Shown one piece after another: positions 43,086-53,162 of a stretch of 53,541 nucleotides of DNA. The stretch is taken from the NCBI GenBank assembly GCA_020073005.1, contig JAIQFX010000025.1, positions 1 through 53,541 on the forward strand, read 5' to 3'. The DNA comes from Terriglobia bacterium. Its GTDB lineage: Bacteria > Acidobacteriota > Vicinamibacteria > Vicinamibacterales > CAVVIG01. The translations under genes were made by a program, and so were the position numbers. How positions within the stretch are numbered: the first letter of the stretch is position 1; each line of letters starts with the position of its first letter. Below the pieces are notes generated by a model. It saw only the letters and a list, made by a program, of their open reading frames with translations, had not been told where the DNA came from and did no database searches.

Positions 43086-44825
43086 TCACTCTGGTCGCTC
43101 GATGCCTGTCAGATCGAGCCGCTCATACGCTGGTCCCAGCGCTTCGGTAATCGCCAGCACTTCAATCGCCACAATCCCCAGGCAGATCGCGGCTCCGGGC
43201 ACGAGCACGGCCGCGCCGATGAACCGGCTGAACGCGAACCAGAGCGCACCGCCGACGATCACGCCGGGCAGCATGAAGATCGCGAGCGTGATCAGGACCG
43301 CGGCAAGGAGCAGCAGACGCTGCCCCATCATGTCCAGGCCGCGCGGCCGCGAGCTCCCCAGCGGTACCCACGCCGGAAAGAGCACGGCCGTCGCGTTGTG
43401 CACGGTGAGCTGGCCGAAGACGAGCGCGGGCGTCAGCAGCAGCGCGGTCAATGAGAGCGACGATCGCCACAGGATCGAAAGATTGGGGAACGCCGCCGCC
43501 GAGAAGATCGCCGCGCAGATCAGCGCGAGCCATGCGATCCCGGTGATGAGCAGGCCGTTCCACAGCATCTCGCCGCGGATGACCGCCGCGGGCCGGAGCG
43601 GCCACGTCTTGAGCACTTCGAGGTGACGGAGATCGTCGCGCATGTCCGTGCGCACGATCTGCGGTCCGAGCAGCACGGCAAAACCTGCGATCGCGGCCCC
43701 CATGAGGCAGAAGACCGCGGCGCCGCCGCGCGCGCGGTTCCCTGACATCATCGCCGAGCTGATCCCGACGGCGAAGATCAAGAGCGGCACGACGTAGCGG
43801 AAGAGCGTGAGTCCGCTCGTGTTCCGCAGCATCTGCATCGCGTTCTTCCACAGGAAGACGCCTTCGGCCGGTCCCGACGGCGCGAGCGTCCAGCCCACCG
43901 CGCGCACTTTGGTCGCGGTCCCGCCGCTGGCCTTCCGCTCCGCCCGCCGCTCCGCGGACTCGGCCGCCATGTCCTGGAACGCCGCGTCGCTGCGCACGAC
44001 CCACAGCGTGACGGCGACCATGACGGCGGCGGCCCACGCGAGCGCGTTGACGAACTCGAGGCCTGTCGTCAGTTGCGGCCGCACGAGGATCAGGAACGGC
44101 ATGACGATGACGCGGGCCGCGCCGGTGTCCAGGGCCGTGCCCAGCGCCACGAAGACGTCGCGCGGGCTCTCCATCGGCTGCGTCATCAAGACGCGGGCGA
44201 TCGCGGTCCCGACGATCCCGAGCGCCGCGACGATGACGGCGAGCGGCGCCCACGCCACGCGGCGTGCCTCGCCGGTCGATCCGGCCAGGCGCGAGCGCGC
44301 GAGCGTGACGCCGGCGAAGTACACGCGAATCGTCACGAACAGCACCCACATGCCCGCCGCAAACCGCAGGCGCGGCGCGATGGCGGCCGCCGGCACGAAC
44401 AGCGCCGAGATGACGGCACCGAACACCAGCGCGATCTGCGAGCGCAGGATGCGGTAGACCAGCAGGTCGCGGCGCGACACCGGCGCCGGAAACAGGAACT
44501 GCACCTCCGGCTCCGTGAACTCGAGCAGCGAGCTCTTCGCCGGCACGAGCCACGCGAGCGCGGCCAGCACGAGCAGCCCGGCGCCGGCGATCGGGCCGCC
44601 GGCGTGGAGCAGCGTCTGCGGCAGGACGGGCAACGGCCGCCCGTTGCGGCCTGCGCGCGCGGTGCCCGCGCGCGCGCCGCGCAGGCGCGCGAAGATCGCG
44701 AAGTAGAAGTACGCGATGCCGGCGATCGCGCCGAGCAGGTAGCGCGGCTCGCGCAGCCGTCGCAGGCGCACGCGGAGCCGGTTCCGCATGCTGCACACGA
44801 TGATGTAGAGGGAGGCGGCGAACAT
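43086..44825 (-). CDS. ABC exporter membrane protein
   Basis: 579 residues from ATG at 44825 (MFAASLYIIVCSMRNRLRVRLRRLREPRYLLG). The frame upstream of that ATG is only a shadow of the ATPase gene. Several hydrophobic helices are visible: GAIAGIAYFYFAIFARL, AGLLVLAALAWLVPAK, AFGAVISALFV, LIFAVGISSAMM, FCLMGAAIAGFAVLLG and LLLLAAVLITLAIFMLPGVIVGGALWFAF. It resembles putative ABC exporter permeases such as those transporting unknown or antibiotic-type substrates. It is 14 bases downstream of the ATPase gene, so the two form a transporter. Confidence 0.85.
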   Translation of the reverse strand: MFAASLYIIVCSMRNRLRVRLRRLREPRYLLGAIAGIAYFYFAIFARLRGARAGTARAGRNGRPLPVLPQTLLHAGGPIAGAGLLVLAALAWLVPAKSSLLEFTEPEVQFLFPAPVSRRDLLVYRILRSQIALVFGAVISALFVPAAAIAPRLRFAAGMWVLFVTIRVYFAGVTLARSRLAGSTGEARRVAWAPLAVIVAALGIVGTAIARVLMTQPMESPRDVFVALGTALDTGAARVIVMPFLILVRPQLTTGLEFVNALAWAAAVMVAVTLWVVRSDAAFQDMAAESAERRAERKASGGTATKVRAVGWTLAPSGPAEGVFLWKNAMQMLRNTSGLTLFRYVVPLLIFAVGISSAMMSGNRARGGAAVFCLMGAAIAGFAVLLGPQIVRTDMRDDLRHLEVLKTWPLRPAAVIRGEMLWNGLLITGIAWLALICAAIFSAAAFPNLSILWRSSLSLTALLLTPALVFGQLTVHNATAVLFPAWVPLGSSRPRGLDMMGQRLLLLAAVLITLAIFMLPGVIVGGALWFAFSRFIGAAVLVPGAAICLGIVAIEVLAITEALGPAYERLDLTGIERPE

Positions 44826-44839
44826 TTTCTGCCGGGCGC

Positions 44840-45580
<741 letters not shown>

Positions 45581-45629
45581 GGGTCTGGGGGCTATGCTAC
45601 GATTAGAGGTTCCGGAGGTTAGATATTAC
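45581..45629 (+). promoter_or_regulatory. Region between ABC ATPase and rpsT with an rpsT ribosome-binding site
   Basis: GGAGG at 45614-45618 stands 11 bases before the rpsT GTG. CTATGCTACGATT just upstream may hold the -10 box (TATGCT or TACGAT). This site decides the GTG start, since the open frame continues further upstream. Confidence 0.5.
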
Positions 45630-45893
45630 GTGGCTACGCACGCATCCGCGCTCAAAGCGCATCGACAGAGTCTAAAGAACCGCGAGCACAACCGCCAGTT
45701 CCGCGCGCGCCTGCGCGGCGCCCTGAAGGACGCCAGGACCGCGGTCGCGGGCAACGATCTGGCCAAGGCCAAGGCGGCGCTGCAGCAGACCATCTCGCTC
45801 ATCGACCGGATGGCGAGCAAAGGGATGATTCACCGCAACGCGGCCGGCCGCTACAAGTCGCGGCTCACCAAGCGCCTGACCGCCCGCGCCTGA
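45630..45893 (+). CDS. rpsT: 30S ribosomal protein S20
   Basis: 87 residues from GTG (MATHASALKAHRQSLKNREHNRQFRARLR), the expected length of S20. It is a highly basic three-helix protein binding 16S rRNA. The C-terminal segment MASKGMIHRNAAGRYKSRLTKRL is diagnostic. A GGAGG ribosome-binding site precedes the GTG. It is convergent with holA. Confidence 0.96.
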   Translation: MATHASALKAHRQSLKNREHNRQFRARLRGALKDARTAVAGNDLAKAKAALQQTISLIDRMASKGMIHRNAAGRYKSRLTKRLTARA

Positions 45894-45914
45894 GGCCCGC
45901 GCGACGGCTCGCGG

Positions 45915-46922
45915 CTACCAGCGGCGAGCCGTTCGCTTTCCCGCACACAGCTCGACGACGAGACGCTCCAGCAGCACGCGGGGATCGCCCGCGGACCGCT
46001 TGAGGTCCACGTCGGTCCTGAACAGCGACTCGACGGCGCCGCGCGTCTGCGCGGCCGCGATTTCAGGGAACTTCGCCCGCACCACCCAGCCCAGCTGACC
46101 GAGGATCATCTCGGGCGGCGTGCCGCTCTCGAGCATCAGCGACAGCTGCCGCAGCGCGGCGCCGGCCTGACCGCTCTCGATCGCGTTCGTCATCGCCCAG
46201 TGATCCTGAATCGCCGCGGGCCCCGCGATCGCGCGCGCATCGTCGGCCGTGATCTTCTTCTGCCCGAGCGCGTAGATCAGCAAACGATCGACTTCGCCGC
46301 GCAGCCGTTTGACGTCGCCGGTCCTGCCGTCCTTCTGCGGGCGATCGGGAAATCCCGCCAGCGCCGCCATCACGCGCGCGCCCGCCGGTTCGATCTCGAC
46401 GCCGGCCTTGGCGACGCGCTCGCGCACCCATCGTTCCGCCGCCGCGAGATCTTCCGGCGATCCGCACTCGACGATCGTCGCCTGCTTCTGAAGGAGCTTG
46501 AAGATGCTCTTGCGCCGGTCGATCGCCGCCGCGACCAGCACGAGCGTCGTCTGCAGCTCCGGCGTCTTGAGGAGCGCCTCGAGCTGCTCGAGCGCGCGGT
46601 TGGCGGCGTCGCTCTCGCGCTTGGGCGCGAGCAGCGTCTCGGCCTGAAAGACGATGACGACGCGGCGGGGCGACATCATCGGGAGCGTCCGCGCGGAGGC
46701 GACGAGCGACGCGACGCCGTCGAGCAGCTTGTCGCCGGTCGTCAGATCACCCGCGTGAATCCGCTCGACGTTGAACGCGCGCAGCCCCTCCTCGACCAGA
46801 TCCGCGAACTCAGACGCGAGCGCCGACTTCTCGACCTCCTCTTCGCCAAGGAGCAGGTAGATCGGATCCGTATTGCCGGACTGGATCTGCTTGCGAACGG
46901 CGGCCGGGAGCACTAGAGGCAT
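45915..46922 (-). CDS. holA: DNA polymerase III delta subunit
   Basis: 335 residues. HolA is the clamp-loader subunit that opens the beta clamp. The N-terminal RecA-like fold (YLLLGEEEVEKSALASEFADLV...FNVERIHAGDL, RRVVIVFQAETLL, TTLVLVAAAIDRRKSIFKLLQKQ) and the C-terminal helical collar (GDVKRLRGEVDRLLIYA, IAGPAAIQDHWAMTNAIESGQAGAALRQLSLMLE) are typical. It starts 34 bases after the lptE stop, across a TCTGAAATCTGA repeat. Confidence 0.92.
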   Translation of the reverse strand: MPLVLPAAVRKQIQSGNTDPIYLLLGEEEVEKSALASEFADLVEEGLRAFNVERIHAGDLTTGDKLLDGVASLVASARTLPMMSPRRVVIVFQAETLLAPKRESDAANRALEQLEALLKTPELQTTLVLVAAAIDRRKSIFKLLQKQATIVECGSPEDLAAAERWVRERVAKAGVEIEPAGARVMAALAGFPDRPQKDGRTGDVKRLRGEVDRLLIYALGQKKITADDARAIAGPAAIQDHWAMTNAIESGQAGAALRQLSLMLESGTPPEMILGQLGWVVRAKFPEIAAAQTRGAVESLFRTDVDLKRSAGDPRVLLERLVVELCAGKRTARRW

Positions 46923-46956
46923 TCGAAATCTGAATTCTGAAATCTGACATCTGAAA
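46921..46956. repeat. TCTGAAATCTGACATCTG short-period repeat
   Basis: The gap between lptE and holA consists of ATTCTGAAATCTGACATCTG units with about a 9-base period. It covers the region where a holA ribosome-binding site would be expected. Confidence 0.7.
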
Positions 46957-47511
46957 TCAAAATGCCTCCAGGATCGCGCTGACGATCGTGCGCGCGAACT
47001 CCGAGGCCATGCGGTCCAGCGCGTTCGTGTCCTGCTGGAAGAAGGCGGCCGCGTCGACGGCGTTGCGGCCGCTGGTCGCTTCGTACTCCTGGCGGAACGA
47101 GACGCTGGGATTCTCCCAGAGCACCTTGTTCTCGCGCATGTCGCGCAGCTCGATCCGCGCCGTCATCGTCAGCGCGTAGCGCGACGCCAGCTGGTTCGCG
47201 GCGAAGCTCGCCGGCACGATCGAGACGTTCGTCACCTCGCCCGTCAGCAACGCGTCCACGCCGGTCGCCTGCGGGAGGATCTGATACTTGCCGCGGCCGA
47301 TGAATTCCGCGCGGACCTTCTGCGTCAGCGTCGTTTCGAGGTTGAAGATCGCCGTGCGATTCGTGAAGGTCGGAACGCCGACGATCTTGATGTACTCGGG
47401 CAGGAAGGCGCCGCGGCCCGCCAGAGAGTAGCCACAGGACGAAAGAAGAAATGAACCACAGAGGACACTGAGGACACGGAGGAGGAGAATGTGTCGCTTC
47501 CACGTTCCCAT
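46957..47511 (-). CDS. lptE: LPS-assembly lipoprotein LptE-like
   Basis: 184 residues from the ATG at 47511; an ATG at 47559 that overlaps the leuS stop (ATGA) would add 16 polar residues. The protein begins MGTWKRHILLLRVLSVLCGS and reaches LLSSCGYSLAGRG, a lipoprotein signal peptide with a lipobox ending SSC. The body matches LptE-type proteins, with GVPTFTNRTAIFNLETTLTQKVRAEFIGRGKYQILP and ALTMTARIELRD. LptE supports LptD in placing LPS in the outer membrane. The hydrophobic core of the signal peptide is encoded by the right arm of an intergenic-type repeat, and the ATG lies in its loop. Confidence 0.82.
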   Translation of the reverse strand: MGTWKRHILLLRVLSVLCGSFLLSSCGYSLAGRGAFLPEYIKIVGVPTFTNRTAIFNLETTLTQKVRAEFIGRGKYQILPQATGVDALLTGEVTNVSIVPASFAANQLASRYALTMTARIELRDMRENKVLWENPSVSFRQEYEATSGRNAVDAAAFFQQDTNALDRMASEFARTIVSAILEAF

Positions 47512-47538
47512 CTCCGTGTCCCCCGTGTCCTCCGTGGT
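47455..47538. repeat. Inverted ACCACGGAGGACACGG repeat covering the lptE start
   Basis: Arms 47455-47481 and 47512-47538 are complementary at 24 of 27 positions; the 30-base loop carries the lptE ATG. One arm is translated as LLRVLSVLCG of the signal peptide, and the other lies between the two candidate starts. Confidence 0.88.
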
Positions 47539-47555
47539 TACCGTCTGGCCTTCAG

Positions 47556-50114
47556 TCATGAAACAACAATGCTGACGAGCGGTCCCTTCGCCACAACCAC
47601 TTTCCGGATCGTCTTTCCCTCAGTGTGCGCCTTCACCACAGGATCCGCCAGCGCGAGCTCGCGAAGTCGATCCTCGCCCGCATCGGCCGGCGCCGTAATG
47701 CGCGCGCGGACCTTGCCGTTGATCTGCACCGGCACGACGACCTCGTCGGCCTTCGCGACCTCCGCGTCGAACGACGGCCACGTCGTTTTCGCCAGGCCCT
47801 CGGCGTGGCCGAGCATGCCCCACAGCTCTTCGGCGGTGTGCGGCGCGAACGGCGACACCATGACGACGAGCGCCTCGAGCGCTTCGCGGACGACCGCCAG
47901 CGTCGCCGTGGTTTCAGCGCTCGCCGCGCGCTGCGCCGATCCCTCGCCGCGGGTCGGCTGGCCGTGCGCCGTGCCGTCGCTGAACGTGTAGAGCTCGTTG
48001 ACGAGCTCCATCAGCGACGAGACGGCCGTGTTGAGGTGCATCCGCTCTTCGATGTCGACGGTGACGCGGCGGATCGTGTCGTGTGTCTTACGACGCAAGG
48101 CGCGCTCAGAGTCGGTCAGCGCGCTCACGGTGGCTGGTGACTGGTGGCTGGTGGCTGACGCCGCCCAGTGATCAACGATTCGCCAGACGCGCACGAGGAA
48201 CCGGAAGCTGCCCTCGAGGCCCGCGTCGCTCCACTCGACTTCCTTTTCCGGCGGCGCGACGAACATCACGTAGAGCCGGAGCGCGTCGGCGCCGTACTTC
48301 TGCAGCATGTCGTCCGGATCGACGACATTGCCCTTCGACTTCGACATCACGGCGCCGTTCTTGAGCACCATGCCCTGCGTCAGCAGGCGCTTGAACGGCT
48401 CGTCGAACGTGACGAGGCCGACGTCGCGCAGGACGCGCGTGAAGAAGCGCGAGTACAGCAAGTGGAGGATCGCGTGCTCGACGCCGCCGCTGTAGAAATC
48501 GACGGCCATCCAGTACGCGGCGTCCTTCGGATCGAACGGCAGCTCCGTATTCTTCGGATCGCAGAACCGGAGGAAGTACCACGACGAGTCGACGAACGTG
48601 TCCATCGTGTCGGTCTCGCGTCTGGCGGGACCGCCGCACTTCGGACACTTCACGTTCACCCACTCCGGCACCTGCGCGAGCGGTGAATCGCCGCGGCCGG
48701 TGAACGTCGTGACCTTCGGCAGCGTGACCGGGAGATCCGAGTACGGGACCGCCACCACGCCGTCCTTCGCGCAGTGGATGACGGGAATCGGCGTGCCCCA
48801 GTAACGCTGGCGCGAGATGCCCCAGTCCTTGAGTCGATACTGGATCTCGCCTTTGCCGATGCCGCGCTTCTCCGCGTCGGCGATCATCTTCGTCATGACC
48901 GCGGGCGCTTCCTGCCCGTCCCACGGCCCGGAGTTCACGAGCGTGCCGTAGTTCGTTGTCGCGGCGGACGGGGACGGGAGTCGGCTGTCCAGCTGCTCCG
49001 ACTCCCGTCCCCCTCGTACGACGATTTGCACCGGCAGGTCGTACTTGCGCGCGAACTCGAAGTCGCGCTCGTCGTGCGCGGGCACGGCCATGATCGCGCC
49101 GGTGCCGTACTCGGCGAGGACGAAGTTGGCGACCCAGATCGGAACTTCCTTGCCCGTAAACGGGTTGATCGCCTTGCGCCCCGTGTCGAAGCCTTCCTTG
49201 ACGATGTCGCCCGTCAACCGCGACTGACGATCGAGCGCGCGGAACTTCGCGTTCTTCGCGCGGAACGCGGCCGGATCCGGACTCTCGGCGGCGAGCTTCT
49301 CCACCATCGCGTGTTCAGGCGCGAGGATCACGAAGGTTGCACCGTAGATGGTGTCGATGCGCGTCGTGAAGATCTCGATACCCGCGGGTGCGCCCGCGAC
49401 GGGGCCGGCGATCGGAAACGTGACACGCGCGCCTTCCGAGCGTCCGATCCAGTTGCGCTGCATGACGACGACTTTCTCGGGCCAGTCGGTCAAAGTGTCG
49501 AGGCCCTTGAGCAGCTCGTCGGCGTACTGCGTGATGCGGAAGAACCACTGCTCCAGGTCGCGCCGCTCGACGACGGTCCCGCAGCGCCAGCACGCGCCGT
49601 CGACGACCTGCTCGTTGGCGAGCACCGTGTTGCAGCTCGGGCACCAGTTGACCGTCGAGCGCTTGCGGTACGCGAGGCCGCGCTCGAGCATCTTCAGGAA
49701 GATCCACTGGTTGAACTTGTAGTAGTCCGGCAGGCACGTGGCGATCTCGCGCTCCCACGCGTAGCTGATGCCGAGGCGCTGCAGCTGCCCTTTCATGTGG
49801 GCGATGTTGTCGAGCGTCGACGTCTCGGGATGCGTGCCCGTCTTGATCGCCGCGTTTTCCGCCGGCAGACCGAACGCGTCCCAGCCGAAGGGATGCAGCA
49901 CGTTGAAGCCGCGCATGCGCTTGGTGCGCGCCATCACGTCGCCGATGATGTAGTTGCGGACGTGGCCGACGTGCGCGTGCCCCGACGGGTACGCGAACAT
50001 CTCGAGGCAGTAGAACTTCGGCCGCGCCGGGTCGGTCACGACCTCGAACGCCCGCGAATCCGTCCACCGCTTCTGCCACTTCCTGTCGAGTTCCTGGGGT
50101 TTGTAGTCGGTCAT
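47556..50114 (-). CDS. leuS: Leucyl-tRNA synthetase
   Basis: 852 residues from [17 protein letters not shown]; the frame upstream is repeat sequence. Class I motifs: [17 protein letters not shown] (HIGH-like), zinc-type CPSCN...CWRC, the CP1 editing domain with [19 protein letters not shown] and [15 protein letters not shown], and [13 protein letters not shown] (KMSKS). It ends with an anticodon-binding and C-terminal domain. Two in-frame repeat insertions are visible: residues 368-382 ([15 protein letters not shown], a 15-bp palindrome) and about 652-663 ([12 protein letters not shown]). This synthetase would be the one expected to charge the CUA tRNA at 35467. It ends in an ATGA overlap with the upstream ATG of lptE. 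Confidence 0.96.
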   Translation of the reverse strand: MTDYKPQELDRKWQKRWTDSRAFEVVTDPARPKFYCLEMFAYPSGHAHVGHVRNYIIGDVMARTKRMRGFNVLHPFGWDAFGLPAENAAIKTGTHPETSTLDNIAHMKGQLQRLGISYAWEREIATCLPDYYKFNQWIFLKMLERGLAYRKRSTVNWCPSCNTVLANEQVVDGACWRCGTVVERRDLEQWFFRITQYADELLKGLDTLTDWPEKVVVMQRNWIGRSEGARVTFPIAGPVAGAPAGIEIFTTRIDTIYGATFVILAPEHAMVEKLAAESPDPAAFRAKNAKFRALDRQSRLTGDIVKEGFDTGRKAINPFTGKEVPIWVANFVLAEYGTGAIMAVPAHDERDFEFARKYDLPVQIVVRGGRESEQLDSRLPSPSAATTNYGTLVNSGPWDGQEAPAVMTKMIADAEKRGIGKGEIQYRLKDWGISRQRYWGTPIPVIHCAKDGVVAVPYSDLPVTLPKVTTFTGRGDSPLAQVPEWVNVKCPKCGGPARRETDTMDTFVDSSWYFLRFCDPKNTELPFDPKDAAYWMAVDFYSGGVEHAILHLLYSRFFTRVLRDVGLVTFDEPFKRLLTQGMVLKNGAVMSKSKGNVVDPDDMLQKYGADALRLYVMFVAPPEKEVEWSDAGLEGSFRFLVRVWRIVDHWAASATSHQSPATVSALTDSERALRRKTHDTIRRVTVDIEERMHLNTAVSSLMELVNELYTFSDGTAHGQPTRGEGSAQRAASAETTATLAVVREALEALVVMVSPFAPHTAEELWGMLGHAEGLAKTTWPSFDAEVAKADEVVVPVQINGKVRARITAPADAGEDRLRELALADPVVKAHTEGKTIRKVVVAKGPLVSIVVS
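48125..48162. repeat. GGTGGCTGGTGACTGGTGGC repeat in frame in leuS
   Basis: Units GGTGGCTGGTGACTGG are translated on the minus strand as [10 protein letters not shown] between the catalytic and anticodon-binding domains. They are nearly identical to the intergenic block at 50121-50153 and the prmA copy. Confidence 0.88.
48970..49012. repeat. 15-bp perfect palindrome in frame in leuS
   Basis: GGGGACGGGAGTCGG (48970-48984) pairs perfectly with CCGACTCCCGTCCCC (48998-49012) around a 13-base loop. It is translated within leuS after PVQIVV, at the end of the editing region. Confidence 0.92.
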
Positions 50115-50198
50115 GAAGAATGGTGGCTGGTGGCTGGTGGCTGGTGGCTGGCGCGGATGACTCACGACCAACGACTCACGACCAACGACTGACGACCA
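50115..50198. repeat. Compound repeat upstream of leuS
   Basis: GGTGGCTGGTGGCTGGTGGC units (50121-50153) are joined to ACTCACGACCAACGACTCAC units (50159-50197), the second being the class that is translated as NDLRPTT in the kinase-like gene. No ribosome-binding site is evident for leuS in it. Confidence 0.85.
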
Positions 50199-50331
50199 TT
50201 CTAACGGATTGAGGCCCCTGCACCACCGCGCGACACTGCAGCCGCGTCGGCCGGACCGGATACCGAAGCTCAGGCGCCCTCTCTCGTAACTTTAGTGGTG
50301 CCGCTCGCGGCTCATCGGCAGTGCGTTAGAC
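50199..50331. other. attC-like boundary (speculative)
   Basis: TTCTAAC at 50199-50205 and GTTAGAC at 50325-50331 resemble the R'' and R' boxes of an integron attC site 133 bases apart. The internal L boxes are not convincing. No integron integrase is in the window. Apart from this I see no gene in 50200-50356. Confidence 0.25.
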
Positions 50332-50356
50332 AGCAATCGGAGAGAAGAAGGAGACG

Positions 50357-50619
50357 CTACAGGCGGGACGTCCAATAACCCGGCCGGCGCCGGTCGTGCG
50401 CGATGGCCAGTACGCGGATAGTCGATGACGTTTCGAGATAGACCACGTGGTAGGGGAAGCGCTTTACTGGCGCTCGGCGCACCTGCAAGTCGACCGGCAC
50501 CCGTCGGAGAGCGCGCCCGCCTTCGGCAAGCGGGCAATTTGGTCGAGCACGGCGTCCACCGCATCGAAGAACTCGATACCGAGGCCCACGACGCGTTCCT
50601 CGTGCGTGCGCCGCGTCAT
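50357..50619 (-). pseudogene. Frameshifted ParE/RelE-type toxin
   Basis: Two adjoining frames together make a ParE toxin. MTRRTHEERVVGLGIEFFDAVDAVLDQIARLPKAGALSDG (from 50619) runs into a shift near 50500-50510, at a GGG run. The next frame then gives VPVDLQVRRAPVKRFPYHVVYLETSSTIRVLAIAHDRRRPGYW. The RRAPVKRFPYHVVY and RVLAIAHDRRRPGYW segments are hallmarks of the ParE family, which in active form poisons gyrase or cleaves mRNA. The N-terminus also looks short and no antitoxin is seen, so it is probably dead. Confidence 0.82.
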
Positions 50620-50645
50620 GTGGGCATTCTAGCATCGTCGCTGCT

Positions 50646-50734
50646 GTCTGACTTGCGCTGGAGCTGGCGGCGTTTCGCCAATCGAAATGCTTGTTGTGCC
50701 GCTCGAGCGTCGCGACTCAGCGCAACCGTTAGGC
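50646..50734. other. attC-like site (speculative)
   Basis: GTCTGAC-TTGCGCT at the left and AGCGCAA-CC-GTTAGGC at the right form paired R''/L'' and L'/R' boxes over 89 bases, with GTTAGGC matching GTTRRRY. Left spacing is tight and R'' has one mismatch. It separates the toxin remnant from the SRPBCC gene. Confidence 0.35.
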
Positions 50735-50756
50735 AGAGTTCACTGAGGAGGTCAGC

Positions 50757-51053
50757 GTGTCCGTCTTCCGCAGCTCCCGCGAAATTCCGGCGACACCCCA
50801 AGCAGTGTTTGCGGCCTTTCAGGATCCCACATGGCTTGCGCGCTGGTGGGGTCCGAATGGAAACACGAACACGTTTCACAGATTTGAGTTTCGAGACGGT
50901 GGATCCTGGCTGTTCACCATGCACGGTCCGCTTGTCTCTTGGTATCGCGTGTTTGAGAACAGCGCGTTCGCCGAAAATGCCCGCCGATTTCTCGAGACTT
51001 CCAACGAGCAGAATATGGAGCGACTCGCGGTTGAGGTTGGCCGCGTGCACTAG
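50757..51053 (+). pseudogene. SRPBCC (AHSA1-type) gene with internal deletion
   Basis: 98 residues, GTG start with GAGGAGG five bases upstream. The first part, SREIPATPQAVFAAFQDPTWLARWWGPNGNTNTFHRFEFRDGGSWLFTMHGP, and the last part, VSWYRVFENSAFAENARRFLETSNEQNMERLAVEVGRV, belong to an Aha1-like START-fold protein of about 145-150 residues. The central 45 or so residues are missing but the frame is kept. The product would lack core strands of the ligand cavity, so I treat it as a remnant. A shortened functional protein cannot be ruled out. It ends TAG. Confidence 0.7.
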
Positions 51054-51220
51054 TCAGGCGCCCAATCGCCGACGTCATGCGCAGAGAGATGAACGTGGCG
51101 ACCACGTCACCGACTCCGGCGCGGACACGGAGTTGACGGCCGTGCATCATTGCTTGCTGGCGGTCCCGTGGTCGGCCGACAACGAGATCCAGTGGCGTCA
51201 CGCGCCGTCTGAAAGGTATC
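51054..51220. other. No recognisable gene
   Basis: About 170 bases of mixed composition between the SRPBCC remnant and a short ORF. I see no RNA gene, promoter or repeat I can name here. Confidence 0.4.
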
Positions 51221-51412
51221 GTGTACTTCGATCCACTAGTGAAGCGGGATCTCGGGGTGCCAGCTGACTCTGATGAGTACCTCGAAGGTCCCTTGGTTCA
51301 ATCCTATCCGCCAGGCGCATCGATTCATCAGGCCTTTACTTGGTTTGTCGAGGCGCGTCCAAATGCGTACGCAGTGTTTCGGATCGACCTTTTTGCCAAG
51401 AGAGAGGACTAA
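51221..51412 (+). CDS. Short unknown ORF, possibly a gene remnant
   Basis: 63 residues, GTG start, MYFDPLVKRDLGVPADSDEYLEG...AYAVFRIDLFAKRED, stop TAA. The composition looks protein-like (LVQSYPPGASIHQAFTWFVEARPNAYAVFRIDLF), but I recognise no family and no good ribosome-binding site. It lies in a decayed accessory stretch and may be the tail of a lost gene. Confidence 0.35.
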   Translation: MYFDPLVKRDLGVPADSDEYLEGPLVQSYPPGASIHQAFTWFVEARPNAYAVFRIDLFAKRED

Positions 51413-51640
51413 GGAACCGCTCGACTTCCACTACGCTTGGGGACAGGCCTGCGAAGGCTTGACCCCGCCGGCGTCTAAACAGGCGGGCGCGAATCGAACA
51501 CCGAGGACCAGGTAGCGGGCCGTGAGCTCCCTAACACGCTCGGCGCCGTCGCGATCACACGCGCCGCGGCTGAAACGCGGGCGTCTGGTTCTTCTGTGAC
51601 GAGTCCATCCTTCCTCGGCTCATTGGGGGAAATCCTGAAG
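51413..51640. other. No recognisable gene
   Basis: About 230 bases with no supported gene. A CCGCCGGCGTCTAAACAGGCGGGCG dyad-like patch lies near 51465-51490, split here by mismatches. The rest looks like decayed sequence. Confidence 0.4.
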
Positions 51641-52059
51641 TGATGCGCGATCACGACTGGACGGCATCTGGGCTACCGCAGCTTCTCGCGCATCGAGGGA
51701 CAAGATGTGATCGAGCTCAAGCGCATGCTGCACGCGCCCGGCTACTGGCGTCCGTCGATGGCGGCGTTTCCCGATCCACCAGCACCCACGAACACGCCGA
51801 AGATGCAGGAACTGCAGCGAACCGACCGCGCGCGATACGACAGGATCATCGCCGACACGCGCCGCGCTGCCGCCGAGTACACGCGCAACTACTCGCAGTA
51901 CGACGAAGAAACCGTCGCGGCCGTGGACAACTTCCGCAAGGACAAGGACCTCGACTATCAGGGCGACGCGCCGGGCCTCGTCGACGCGCGGCTGATCGAC
52001 GCGCTGCGGTCCGCGTCTATCGCGAAGAAGAAGGCCGGCGAAAGCCGCCCTCCACGAAT

Positions 52060-52060
<1 letters not shown>
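51641..52060 (+). pseudogene. Remnant of a peptidoglycan-binding-type protein
   Basis: The frame reads LGYRSFSRIEGQDVIELKRMLHAPGYWRP...EETVAAVDNFRKDKDLDYQGDAPGLVDARLIDALRSA, the rhythm of a PG-binding domain (helix, GYW, AVDxFR, GLVDxRLxxAL). It follows a TGA at 51641 with no proper start. LDGIW in the neighbouring frame directly before GYRSF suggests a one-base loss near 51667. The frame then runs 160 bases into the oppositely oriented deacetylase gene, so the original stop is also gone. Function cannot be assigned. Confidence 0.55.
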
Positions 52061-53088
<1,028 letters not shown>

Positions 53089-53092
53089 GGTC

Positions 53093-53162
53093 GGGTTCAG
53101 GGTACCGGGTTCAGGGTTCAGGATTCCGGGTTCAGGGTTCCGGGTTCTTGGGTCAGGGTTCT
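53093..53162. repeat. GGGTTCAGGGTTCCGGGTTC short-period repeat
   Basis: Tandem GGGTTCAGGGTACCGGGTTC units with about a 7-base period fill the gap between the acyltransferase and deacetylase genes. They include the last codons of the acyltransferase (minus strand). Confidence 0.85.
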
